A DNA stretch of 64,000 nucleotides from Bacteroidales bacterium (GTDB taxonomy: Bacteria; Bacteroidota; Bacteroidia; Bacteroidales; UBA932), in contig JAFZQO010000023.1 in the NCBI GenBank assembly GCA_017620335.1, forward strand, positions 62,001 through 126,000, in the 5' to 3' direction. Position 1 is the first letter of the stretch; each line of letters starts with the position of its first letter. The notes beneath the pieces were generated by a model. The model saw nothing but the letters and a program-made list of their open reading frames with translations. It was not told where the DNA came from and did not search any database. Made by a program: the position numbers and the translations under genes. Of the stretch, positions 1 through 8,424 are shown piece after piece.

Positions 1-1
1 A

Positions 2-676
2 ATACAGAAGAACCGGATATCCATTCAAGTCTCCTTGAGTGGATATTCTTTTAAATGTCTGCGGGACGGCGCCATGCAGCCGTCCGGCTGGCTGGAGCCC
101 GGCAGCATCTTCACGACGCCGGAGTTGCAGAAGCGCTACGACGAGGTGGAGATATCGCTCTTCACGCCCAAGTGCACGCTGGTGCCGGAAGCGTTCTTCG
201 ATCCGGCCTCCGTCCGTGACACCCTCGCCGCCGTCGTGCCGCTACGGTCAACTGACGCCGTTGCCTCGGTATCCGTTCCCGAGGCCGGAGCAGTCCTTCT
301 GTATTCCAACTCCATGGACGAGTCCCTGTCCCGCGTCATCTCGCAGACCGTCCTGACTACCGCCGGCGAATCCGTCCCCGTTTATCCTGAGCTGTACTAT
401 ATCCTGAAGGAGCTCCCTCTCTGTCCGGAGTACAACAAGATACTGGCGTCGTACCGTGACGGCACCTTGCACCTTGCCGTGGCGCAGGGAAGGACGCTGC
501 AGCTCGCCAACGTGTACAGGGCGGTCGATTTCACCACGGCGGAGTATTTCATTTTCCTGGCTCTCAAGACGCTGCAGGTAAACCCCGAGATTTCCACCAT
601 CTGCTGGAGGACTCCGCTGGAACCTTCCGAGGAGATGTCGCTTTACCGCTATTTCAAGGCCGTGGAGGTGCTATGA
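2..676 (+). CDS. DUF3822 family protein, 5'-truncated by window edge
   Basis: The frame is open from base 2 to the stop at 674-676, and the first visible residues (IQKNRISIQVSL) already read like the conserved start of the family, so the true start lies upstream of the window. A TTG at 35 is in frame but is probably internal. About 224 residues are visible. The sequence resembles the Bacteroidota-specific DUF3822 family, which is thought to have an actin/Hsp70-like ATPase fold and usually sits just upstream of rsmD. That is the case here, with a 4-nt overlap (ATGA at 673-676). No function is established. The family call rests on recalled similarity and on context. Confidence 0.7.
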   Translation: MQKNRISIQVSLSGYSFKCLRDGAMQPSGWLEPGSIFTTPELQKRYDEVEISLFTPKCTLVPEAFFDPASVRDTLAAVVPLRSTDAVASVSVPEAGAVLLYSNSMDESLSRVISQTVLTTAGESVPVYPELYYILKELPLCPEYNKILASYRDGTLHLAVAQGRTLQLANVYRAVDFTTAEYFIFLALKTLQVNPEISTICWRTPLEPSEEMSLYRYFKAVEVL

Positions 677-1209
677 GGATCATAGGCGGACGTCTGAAGG
701 GGAAGGTCATCAATCCTCCCATGGGCTACAGGGCGCGTCCCACGACGGACTTCGCCAAGGAAGGCCTCTTCAACATCCTGAACAACGAATACGAGTTCGA
801 GGACCTGAAGGTACTGGACCTATTCGGCGGCACCGGGGCCATTGCCTTCGAGTTCGCCTCGCGCGGTGCGGCCCGCGTCTATTGCGTGGAGATGGAGCGT
901 GCCAACGCCTCGTTCATAAAGACCGAAGCGGCGCGCCTGGGCCTTGGCAACGTCACCATGGTCAGGGACAACGTATTCGATTTCCTACCCATCTGCAGGG
1001 AGAAGTTCGACATTATCTTCGCCGACCCCCCGTATGCGCTGGAGGGCCTTGAGACGCTTCCTGACAAGGTTTTCGCCCAGGATATCCTTCATCCGGGATG
1101 CTATTTCATCCTGGAGCACGGCGACGAGCACTCCTTTACCGCGCACCCCTTTTTCAAGAAGGAGCGCACGTACGGGCGCGTTCATTTTTCTTTCTTCGAG
1201 AAAGCCTGA
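673..1209 (+). CDS. rsmD: 16S rRNA (guanine(966)-N2)-methyltransferase RsmD
   Basis: A 178-residue class I SAM-dependent methyltransferase. It starts MRIIGGRLKGKVI, typical of RsmD. The SAM-binding loop is DLFGGTGAIAFEF (about residues 49-61) and the catalytic N-methylase motif is ADPPYAL (about 116-122). RsmD methylates G966 of 16S rRNA on the assembling 30S subunit. Length and motif order are normal for the family. The start codon overlaps the stop of the DUF3822 gene by 4 nt, so the two are translationally coupled. Transcription appears to end at the hairpin at 1228-1278. Confidence 0.93.
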   Translation: MRIIGGRLKGKVINPPMGYRARPTTDFAKEGLFNILNNEYEFEDLKVLDLFGGTGAIAFEFASRGAARVYCVEMERANASFIKTEAARLGLGNVTMVRDNVFDFLPICREKFDIIFADPPYALEGLETLPDKVFAQDILHPGCYFILEHGDEHSFTAHPFFKKERTYGRVHFSFFEKA

Positions 1210-1227
1210 ATCTGTACTTGAATAAGA

Positions 1228-1278
1228 GAGGCAATGCCGTCGGCGGAGCATTTCCCGCGGAGACGATGGCATTGCCTC
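1228..1278. terminator. Hairpin between convergent rsmD and cstA
   Basis: An 11-bp perfect inverted repeat, GAGGCAATGCC at 1228-1238 and GGCATTGCCTC at 1268-1278, extends inward with a few more pairs. It lies between the stop codons of rsmD (1209) and cstA (1285), with A/T-rich sequence outside both arms. It could terminate both genes. There is no long T-tract, so efficiency is uncertain. Confidence 0.55.
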
Positions 1279-1284
1279 CCTTAA

Positions 1285-2742
1285 TTATTTGCGGCGGACC
1301 TTGGTAAAGAAGACGAGGTCGAGAGAGAGCGCCACGACTGCGGCTATGCCGGTTCCTGCCCACATCGGGAGGCCGAAGCCTATCTTCTGTGTCAATATGT
1401 AAGTCAGGCAGACCACTGTCATGAACAGGGCCGGTATCTCGGTGATGAGATGCCAGTGCCCGCCCTTGGTCTTTGCCAGATACACCGTGATCGCCCAGAG
1501 GGTGAAGATGGAGAGCGTCTGGTTCGCCCAGCCGAAATACCTCCAGATGGTGTTGAATCCATTTTCGTCGGTAATGTTGTACCAGATGAGAAGGGCTACT
1601 ATGGCGAAGAGGGGGATGCAGATCCTGAGACGGTTTCCGACGGGTTTCTGGTCAAGTTTCAGCGCCTCGGCGAGGGTGAGGCGGGCGCTGCGCAGCGCCG
1701 TGTCGCCCGTGGTGATAGGCGCCGCCACGACACCGAGGATGGCGAGGATGCCGCCGATGGTTCCGAGCCATGCCGTAGAGACCTTGGTCACGACCGTCGG
1801 GGCCGCGGCGCCGAGGTCGGACCCGACCTCGGCCGCGCCGCCGTCGAAGAAGAAGTACGATGCTACTGCTGCCCAGACCAGGGCGACCAGTCCTTCAGTG
1901 ATCATGGCGCCGTAGAAAATGGGCCTTCCGAGCTTCTCGTTCTTCATGCAGCGCGCCATCATAGGGCTCTGGGTGGCGTGGAAGCCGCTTATGGCGCCGC
2001 AGGCGATGGTAATGAAGAGGCAGGGGAATAACGACTGCCCTTCCATGCCGATCGAGGGGCCGCGGTTCTGCAGGCCGTCCCAGAACTCAGGGATAGAGGG
2101 CCACTTGACGATCAGTCCTCCCAGCAGGCCTATGGCCATGAATATGAGCGCGAATGCGAAGACGGGATAGATCTTTCCAATGATTTTGTCGATGGGGAGA
2201 AGGGTGGCTATGAGGTAATAGGCAACGATGATGACAACCCAGATCATCATGGAGGTTGTGGTGCCGCTGCCGGCCATACCCGCGATGTCGCCCAGGATGA
2301 TGGCCGGGCTGTATACGAATACCGCCCCGACCAGCACCAGGAGCAGGACGATGAAGCACAGCATAACCTTCCTTACACCCTTTCCCAGGAACATGCCTCC
2401 GATCTCCGGCAGGTTGGAACCTCCGTTGCGGAGGGAAAGCATGCCCGAGAGGTAGTCGTGCACGGCTCCCGCGAAAATGCAGCCAAGGACGATCCAGAGG
2501 AATGCGGACGGGCCGAACTTCGCTCCCATGATGGCGCCGAAGATGGGGCCTGTTCCGGCTATGTTAAGGAACTGGATCATATAGACTTTCCAGGCCGGCA
2601 TTGGGATGTAGTCCACGCCGTCCGCCCTGGAGACTGCCGGGGTCGTCCGGGCGGGATCCGGACCGAATACCTTTTCGACGAACTTGCCGTAGATGAGGTA
2701 GCCCAATACAAGGGCGCAGAGGCTGATGAGGAAGGAAATCAT
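1285..2742 (-). CDS. cstA: CstA family carbon-starvation transporter
   Basis: A very hydrophobic protein of 485 residues from the chosen start (MISFLISLCALVLGY). It has more than ten predicted membrane segments and the family motif FLNIAGTGPIFGAIMGAKFG near residues 58-77, followed by FAGAVHDYLSGML. CstA-family proteins are inner-membrane importers of peptides or pyruvate induced when preferred carbon runs out. An in-frame ATG 27 nt upstream (2769) would add MQVLNRPSA. I prefer 2742 because it begins directly with the first membrane helix and leaves a short leader after the -7 box at 2767-2774. The gene stands alone, divergent from carB and convergent with rsmD. The transported substrate cannot be read from sequence. 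Confidence 0.88.
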   Translation of the reverse strand: MISFLISLCALVLGYLIYGKFVEKVFGPDPARTTPAVSRADGVDYIPMPAWKVYMIQFLNIAGTGPIFGAIMGAKFGPSAFLWIVLGCIFAGAVHDYLSGMLSLRNGGSNLPEIGGMFLGKGVRKVMLCFIVLLLVLVGAVFVYSPAIILGDIAGMAGSGTTTSMMIWVVIIVAYYLIATLLPIDKIIGKIYPVFAFALIFMAIGLLGGLIVKWPSIPEFWDGLQNRGPSIGMEGQSLFPCLFITIACGAISGFHATQSPMMARCMKNEKLGRPIFYGAMITEGLVALVWAAVASYFFFDGGAAEVGSDLGAAAPTVVTKVSTAWLGTIGGILAILGVVAAPITTGDTALRSARLTLAEALKLDQKPVGNRLRICIPLFAIVALLIWYNITDENGFNTIWRYFGWANQTLSIFTLWAITVYLAKTKGGHWHLITEIPALFMTVVCLTYILTQKIGFGLPMWAGTGIAAVVALSLDLVFFTKVRRK

Positions 2743-2766
2743 GGCTGATGGTCTGTTTAGTACCTG

Positions 2767-2774
2767 CAAATTTA
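2767..2774 (-). promoter_or_regulatory. Putative -7 box of cstA promoter
   Basis: The minus strand reads TAAATTTG here, matching the Bacteroidota -7 consensus TAnnTTTG, 24 nt before the chosen cstA start. I see no TTTG at the expected -33 spacing, so this is a half-match. Confidence 0.4.
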
Positions 2775-2804
2775 ATTAATATGAGAAAAAAGTGAATAAG
2801 TATT

Positions 2805-2835
2805 TTTGTTTTTCTCATAATTGTGAATATATTTG
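2805..2835 (+). promoter_or_regulatory. Bacteroidota-type promoter of carB
   Basis: TTTG at 2805-2808 and TATATTTG at 2828-2835 are separated by 19 nt, a full match to the Bacteroidota primary-sigma consensus (TTTG, 19-20 nt, TAnnTTTG). It sits 30 nt before the carB start at 2866, so transcription would begin near 2842. This favours 2866 over the in-frame ATG at 2833, which lies inside the -7 box. Confidence 0.75.
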
Positions 2836-2865
2836 CAAAAGTTGTGTATAAAAATTCATAGATTT

Positions 2866-5800
2866 ATGAAGAACTTAGCAATCCATAAGGTCCTCCTGCT
2901 CGGTTCCGGAGCCTTGAAGATCGGACAGGCGGGAGAGTTCGACTACTCCGGGGCGCAGGCGCTCAAGGCCTTGCGCGAGGACGGGGTGGAGACGGTCCTG
3001 ATCAACCCCAACATCGCGACCGTACAGACCTCGGAAGGCATAGCCGACAGGATATACTTCCTGCCCGTCACCCCATATTTCGTTGAGAAGGTCATCGCGA
3101 AGGAAAAGCCCCAGGGCATACTCCTGTCCTTCGGCGGGCAGACCGCCCTGAACTGCGGCGTCGAACTGTACCGCAGCGGAGTGCTGGATAAATATGGCGT
3201 GCAGGTGCTCGGCACCCCGGTCCAGACCATCATGGATACGGAGGACCGTGAACTTTTCGTCGAGAGGCTCGACGAGATAGGCGTCCTGACCATAAAGTCC
3301 CACCCCGCTGAGAACCTGGAGGAGGCGAGGGCCGCCGCGCGCGACCTCGGCTATCCCCTCATCCTGCGCGCGGCCTACGCCCTCGGCGGTCTCGGCTCCG
3401 GATTCGTGGACAACGACGCCGAGCTCGAGGAGCTATGCGCCAAGGCGTTTTCATTCTCGCCGCAGGTGCTCGTCGAGAAGTCCCTGAAGGGATGGAAGGA
3501 GATTGAGTTCGAGGTGGTCCGTGATGCGGCCGACCGCTGCATCACCGTCTGCAACATGGAGAATTTCGACCCCCTGGGCATCCACACGGGCGAAAGCATA
3601 GTCCTGGCCCCCTGCCAGAGCCTCCCGTCCAAGGACGTGGAGTACCTGACGGAACTGGCCGAGAAGATAGTGCGCCACCTGGGCATAGTGGGGGAGTGCA
3701 ACATCCAGTTCGCCTACGACGAGACCACGATGGACTACCGCGTCATCGAGGTCAACGCCCGCCTCAGCCGTTCCTCGGCCCTCGCCTCCAAGGCCACGGG
3801 CTATCCTCTCGCCTTCGTCGCCACCAAGATCGGCCTCGGCTACGAACTGCCTGAGATCAAGAACGGCCCCGACGGCGTGAAGACGGCTTTTTATGAGCCC
3901 GACGTGCAGTACGTCGTGTGCAAGATCCCGCGCTGGGACCTTGGAAAGTTCCACGGCGTCTCACGCAGGATCGGAACGAGCATGAAGTCCGTCGGCGAGG
4001 TCATGGCCATAGGCCTGACCTTCGAGGAAACCATCCAGAAAGGCCTGCGCATGATAGGCCAGGGCTCCAATGGCTTCGTGGGCAACAAGCCTTACGAGGT
4101 GGACGACCTTGCCGATGCGCTCGCCAACCCCACTGACACCCGCATCTTCGACATCGCCAAGGCGATGCAGCTGGGCTGGTCTGAGGACAGGATCCAGGAC
4201 CTCACCAAGATAGACAAATGGTTCCTCGGGAAATTCTCCAACATCGTTCAGACCTGGGGCGTGCTTGGCACGTACAAGGACGTCGCAGATCTTCCGGAGG
4301 AGCTGTTGCGCCTTGCCAAGCGGCAGGGATTCTCCGACCGCCAGATAGCCCTCGCATTGTATAAAGATGCGGCTTCGCAGGCGGCGGAGGATGCCGTTCG
4401 CGCGAAGCGTCTCGCGCTCGGCATCGTCCCCGCAGTAAAGCGCATCGAGACCCTCGCCGCAGAGAGGCCGGAGGATTCCAATTATCTCTATTTCACCTAC
4501 AACGCCTCGGAGAACGAGGTGGAATACGAAGGCGACGGCCGCTCGGTAGTCGTGCTCGGTTCCGGCGAATACCATATCGGAAGCTCCGTGGAGTTCGACT
4601 GGTGCTCGGTTTCCTGCATGCAGGAGATACGCCGTCAGGGGGGGCGGGGCATCATGGTCAACTACAATCCCGAGACCGTGTCGACAGACTACGACATGTG
4701 CGACCGCCTGTACTTCGACGAACTCTCGCTTGAGAGGGTCCTGGACATCATTTCGCTCGAGACTCCGATGGGCGTGGTGGTGTCGGTCGGAGGCCAGATT
4801 CCCAACAACCTGGCGGTCAAGCTCGCGCAGAGGGGAGTGAACATACTCGGAACCTCCGCCACCGACATCGACCGCGCGGAGGACAGGCACAAGTTCTCAT
4901 CCATCGTGGATGCGCTCGGCATAGACCAGCCGCGGTGGAAGGAACTCACCACCCTGGAAGAGGTGGACGGTTTCATCGCCGAGGTCGGTTTCCCCGTCCT
5001 GGTACGCCCGTCCTACGTGCTTTCCGGTTCGGCCATGAGCGTCTGCCACGACCGCGACAGGCTCCTGAAGGTGCTGTCGCGTGCCGTGGAGGTTTCCGCG
5101 GAGCATCCGGTCATCATCAGCAAGTTCATGACGCGCAGCAAGGAGATAGAGTTCGACGCCGTAGCGGACGGAGGCCGGATACTCGTGTCCGCCGTAGGCG
5201 AGCACATCGAGTACGCCGGCGTCCATTCCGGCGACGCCACCATCGAGTTCCCCGCGCAGAAACTCTACGTCGAGACCGTACGCAAGGTTCATGACATCGC
5301 AGCGCGCATAGCCGCGGAGCTGCACATCTCCGGCCCCTTTAACATCCAGTTCCTGGCCAACGACAACCACGTCCGCGTCATAGAATGCAACCTGCGTGCT
5401 TCGAGAAGCTTCCCGTTCGTGTCCAAGGTCCTGAAGGTCAATTTCATTGAAATGGCGACCAAGGTCATGCTCGGGCAGCACCCCGCACCGGTGGATACGG
5501 AGGCCCTCAGACCCGGCTACGTGGGTGTCAAGTCCGCCCAGTTCTCGTTTTCGAGGCTCCAGGAGGCGGATCCCCTCCTCGGCGTGGACATGTCGTCCAC
5601 CGGCGAGGTGGGCTGCCTCGGCGACGACGTGTACGAGGCCCTGCTCAAGTCCGTCATCGCCGTGGGGTACGAGATCCCGAAGAAGCGCATACTCATCTCC
5701 TCCGGCAACGCCCTCCAGAAAGCGGACCTGCTTTCCGCCTGCGACATGCTCGTGCGCCATGGCTACGAGATCCTTGCGACGGGCGGCTCCTGCGAGTACC

Positions 5801-6105
5801 TGCACGCCAACGGCATACCGGCCGGCCGCGTCCTGTTCCCGGACGAGAGCGGGAACCCGGTCATGATGAGTCTCTGCCCTTCCGCCACGGACCTCATCCG
5901 TGCGCATGAGGTGGACATGGTCATCAACATCCCGAAGAACTACACCGACACCGAGCTGGACAACGGCTACCGCATCAGGCGCGCCGCGATTGACGCCAAC
6001 GTACCCCTCTTCACCAACGCCCGCCTCTCCACAGCCTTCATCAAGGCCTTCTGCACCCTCACGCCCGAGGACCTGGCCATCAAGGCCTGGGACGAATACA
6101 AATAA
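2866..6105 (+). CDS. carB: Carbamoyl-phosphate synthase large subunit
   Basis: A protein of 1079 residues, the normal size for CarB. It has two homologous ATP-grasp halves (starting near HKVLLLGSGALKIGQAGEFD and near VVVLGSGEYHIGSSVEFD) and a C-terminal MGS-like allosteric domain (about residues 930-1075, KKRILISSGNALQKADL). CarB makes carbamoyl phosphate from bicarbonate, ATP and ammonia released by CarA, for arginine and pyrimidine synthesis. The start at 2866 is chosen because the promoter at 2805-2835 ends just before it. No carA lies in the window, so CarA must be encoded elsewhere. CarB sits directly upstream of the arginine operon and supplies the substrate of ArgF'. Confidence 0.96.
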   Translation: MKNLAIHKVLLLGSGALKIGQAGEFDYSGAQALKALREDGVETVLINPNIATVQTSEGIADRIYFLPVTPYFVEKVIAKEKPQGILLSFGGQTALNCGVELYRSGVLDKYGVQVLGTPVQTIMDTEDRELFVERLDEIGVLTIKSHPAENLEEARAAARDLGYPLILRAAYALGGLGSGFVDNDAELEELCAKAFSFSPQVLVEKSLKGWKEIEFEVVRDAADRCITVCNMENFDPLGIHTGESIVLAPCQSLPSKDVEYLTELAEKIVRHLGIVGECNIQFAYDETTMDYRVIEVNARLSRSSALASKATGYPLAFVATKIGLGYELPEIKNGPDGVKTAFYEPDVQYVVCKIPRWDLGKFHGVSRRIGTSMKSVGEVMAIGLTFEETIQKGLRMIGQGSNGFVGNKPYEVDDLADALANPTDTRIFDIAKAMQLGWSEDRIQDLTKIDKWFLGKFSNIVQTWGVLGTYKDVADLPEELLRLAKRQGFSDRQIALALYKDAASQAAEDAVRAKRLALGIVPAVKRIETLAAERPEDSNYLYFTYNASENEVEYEGDGRSVVVLGSGEYHIGSSVEFDWCSVSCMQEIRRQGGRGIMVNYNPETVSTDYDMCDRLYFDELSLERVLDIISLETPMGVVVSVGGQIPNNLAVKLAQRGVNILGTSATDIDRAEDRHKFSSIVDALGIDQPRWKELTTLEEVDGFIAEVGFPVLVRPSYVLSGSAMSVCHDRDRLLKVLSRAVEVSAEHPVIISKFMTRSKEIEFDAVADGGRILVSAVGEHIEYAGVHSGDATIEFPAQKLYVETVRKVHDIAARIAAELHISGPFNIQFLANDNHVRVIECNLRASRSFPFVSKVLKVNFIEMATKVMLGQHPAPVDTEALRPGYVGVKSAQFSFSRLQEADPLLGVDMSSTGEVGCLGDDVYEALLKSVIAVGYEIPKKRILISSGNALQKADLLSACDMLVRHGYEILATGGSCEYLHANGIPAGRVLFPDESGNPVMMSLCPSATDLIRAHEVDMVINIPKNYTDTELDNGYRIRRAAIDANVPLFTNARLSTAFIKAFCTLTPEDLAIKAWDEYK

Positions 6106-6175
6106 TTTAAAAATTTTTAAGAAGTTTAAATAAAATGCGTATATTCGCAGTTGTAAAAGAATAAATATTCACACG

Positions 6176-6655
6176 ATGTACGACAAGAACAGCAGGCAGG
6201 CCACAATCAGGGAACTCGTCAAGGCGGGGATGGTCCACAGCCAGGAAGAGTTGCAGGCACTTCTCAACGAGAGGGGGTTCGCCGCCACCCAGGCGACGCT
6301 CTCCAGGGACATGAAAGCCATGGGCATAGTGAAGATGCATGATGCCGAATTCGGCTACAGCTACCGCTTGCCCTATGAGACCGAGTCCGGAAAATCCCCC
6401 ATACCCAAATCCCTTTCCTCGGAGGGTATCCTGAGCATAGAGTTCTCCACGTCCCTGGCCGTCATCAGGACGCGTCCCGGCTACGCCAACATGGTCGGCG
6501 CCATCATAGACGCCTCGCATCCCGACCCGGTCATGGGCACCATCGCCGGAGACGACACCGTCCTGCTTGTACTCCGGGAGGCCTATCCCCGCATTGAGGT
6601 GATATCTTCCCTCTCCGCGGTCCTTCCCGGCATCGAATTCATGGTAAAGCAATAA
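6176..6655 (+). CDS. argR: Arginine repressor ArgR
   Basis: A 159-residue protein. It has an N-terminal winged-helix DNA-binding domain (SQEELQALLNERGF and QATLSRDMK, about residues 22-48) and a C-terminal hexamerisation and arginine-binding domain carrying the signature GTIAGDDTVLLV (about 121-132). ArgR uses arginine as corepressor for arginine biosynthesis genes. It is the first gene of the tight arg run, 14 nt before the GNAT-argG fusion, and so probably regulates its own operon. The 70-nt gap upstream is AT-rich (6106-6175) and holds TATATTCG at 6140-6147, a degenerate -7 box. Operator sites are likely there, but I cannot define an ARG box confidently. Confidence 0.92.
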   Translation: MYDKNSRQATIRELVKAGMVHSQEELQALLNERGFAATQATLSRDMKAMGIVKMHDAEFGYSYRLPYETESGKSPIPKSLSSEGILSIEFSTSLAVIRTRPGYANMVGAIIDASHPDPVMGTIAGDDTVLLVLREAYPRIEVISSLSAVLPGIEFMVKQ

Positions 6656-6669
6656 AAAGTATATAAAAG

Positions 6670-8424
6670 ATGAACCCTGTCACTGTCGAAGTTGCTTCCA
6701 GTAAGCACATCAAGTACGTAAGCGAGATCCTCAAGACCATAGAGGACGCCACCAAGGTACGCGGTACCGGTATCGCCAAGCGCAAGCCCGAATACATCGA
6801 GCAGAAGATCAACGAGGGCAAGGCCATCATCGCGATGGACGGCGACAAGTTCGTGGGTTTCTGCTACATAGAGAGCTGGGACCACGAGAAGTTCGTGGCC
6901 AATTCCGGACTCATCGTCAAGGAGGAGTACCGCGGCCAGGGCGTCGCGAAGCGCATCAAGAGGATGGCTTTCGAGCTTTCGCGCGAGAAATTCCCCGACG
7001 CCAAGATCTTCGGCCTCACCACCGGTGCGGCCGTCATGAAGATCAACACCGAGCTCGGATACGTCCCCGTAACCTTCTCCGACCTCACCACCGACCCGAC
7101 TTTCTGGAAAGGTTGCGAGAGTTGCATCAACTACGACATCCTCTGCCGCAACGACTGCACGCGCTGCCTCTGCACCGGCATGCTCTACGACCCGGCCAAG
7201 CATCCCGAGGACAAGCGCAAGAAGGTCGTCGTCGCCTACAGCGGCGGCCTAGACACTTCCTTCACCATCATGTACCTCACCAGGGAGATGGGCTATGACG
7301 TTTACGCCGCCTGCGCCAACACCGGAGGATTCTCGGAGGAGCAACTCAGGGAGAACGAGGCGCGCGCCTACAAGCTCGGCGCCAAAAAGTACGTAACGCT
7401 GGACGTCACGTCCGAGTACTATGAGAAGAGCATCAAGTACATGGTGTACGGCAATGTCCTCCGCAACGGCACCTATCCCATCTCGGTGTCTTCGGAGCGC
7501 ATCTTCCAGGCGCTCGCGGTGGCGCGCTACGCCAAGGAGATAGGCGCCCAGGCCATAGCCCACGGCTCCACCGGCGCCGGCAACGACCAGGTCCGCTTCG
7601 ACATGACCTTCCTCGTGGCGGCCCCCGACATGGAGATCATCACCCTCACCCGCGACATGAACCTTTCGCGCAAGCAGGAGGTCGATTACCTCAACGAGCA
7701 CGGCTTCAACGCCGATTTCACCAAGCTCAAGTATTCCTACAACGTCGGCCTCTGGGGCACGTCCATCTGCGGAGGAGAGATCCTCGATTCGAAGCAGGGA
7801 CTTCCTGAGAGCGCATATCTCAAGCAGGTGACGAAGGAGGGGAGCGAGCAGATAAGCCTCGAGTTCAAGGCCGGCATGCTCGTCGGAGTCAACGGCGAGA
7901 AGTTTGACGACGGCGTGAAGGCCGTGCAGAAGGTCGAGGAAATAGCGGCCCCTTACGGGGTCGGCCGCGACATGCATGTCGGCGACACTATCGTCGGCAT
8001 CAAGGGCCGCGTGGGCTTCGAGGCCGCGGCCCCGATGCTCATCATCGCCGCCCACAAATTCCTGGAGAAGTTCACCCTCAGCAAGTGGCAGCAGTACTGG
8101 AAGGACCAGGTGGCCAACTGGTACGGCATGTTCCTGCACGAGAGCCAGTACCTCGAGCCCGTGATGCGCGACATCGAGGCCATGCTCGAGAGCAGCCAGC
8201 GCAACGTCAACGGCACCGTAACGATGGAGCTCCGCCCTTACGGCTTCTCCACCGTAGGCGTGGATTCTCCGGACGACCTGGTGAAGAACAAGCTGGGCGA
8301 GTACGGCGAGGGCGCCAAGGGCTGGACCAGCGAGGATGCCAAGGGCTTCATCAAGGTCAGCTCCACTCCGCTCAGGGCTTATTACCTCACCCATCCCGAC
8401 GAGGGCGAAGAACTCGAGAAATGA
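6670..8424 (+). CDS. argG: Fused GNAT acyltransferase and argininosuccinate synthase
   Basis: One uninterrupted reading frame of 584 residues. Residues 1 to about 145 form a GNAT acyltransferase whose acyl-CoA loop is EYRGQGVAKRIKRM (86-99). Residues 149-168 are a cysteine-rich joint with six Cys (C149, C152, C159, C163, C166, C168). Residues 186-584 are a complete argininosuccinate synthase with the PP-loop AYSGGLDTS (189-197) and motifs such as GSTGAGNDQVRFD and WGTSICGGEILDS. ArgG condenses citrulline and aspartate using ATP. The operon encodes every other arginine step but has no ArgA or ArgJ, so the GNAT half is the natural candidate for acylglutamate synthase. As I recall, the two parts are separate neighbours in Bacteroides. 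Internal initiation at Met171 could still release free ArgG. Confidence 0.9.
   Translation: MNPVTVEVASSKHIKYVSEILKTIEDATKVRGTGIAKRKPEYIEQKINEGKAIIAMDGDKFVGFCYIESWDHEKFVANSGLIVKEEYRGQGVAKRIKRMAFELSREKFPDAKIFGLTTGAAVMKINTELGYVPVTFSDLTTDPTFWKGCESCINYDILCRNDCTRCLCTGMLYDPAKHPEDKRKKVVVAYSGGLDTSFTIMYLTREMGYDVYAACANTGGFSEEQLRENEARAYKLGAKKYVTLDVTSEYYEKSIKYMVYGNVLRNGTYPISVSSERIFQALAVARYAKEIGAQAIAHGSTGAGNDQVRFDMTFLVAAPDMEIITLTRDMNLSRKQEVDYLNEHGFNADFTKLKYSYNVGLWGTSICGGEILDSKQGLPESAYLKQVTKEGSEQISLEFKAGMLVGVNGEKFDDGVKAVQKVEEIAAPYGVGRDMHVGDTIVGIKGRVGFEAAAPMLIIAAHKFLEKFTLSKWQQYWKDQVANWYGMFLHESQYLEPVMRDIEAMLESSQRNVNGTVTMELRPYGFSTVGVDSPDDLVKNKLGEYGEGAKGWTSEDAKGFIKVSSTPLRAYYLTHPDEGEELEK

Noticed and set aside
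6106-6175. ARG boxes and a promoter upstream of argR
   Set aside because: The gap is AT-rich and has a near -7 box (TATATTCG), but no convincing paired operator or -33 box, so only a mention is made under argR.
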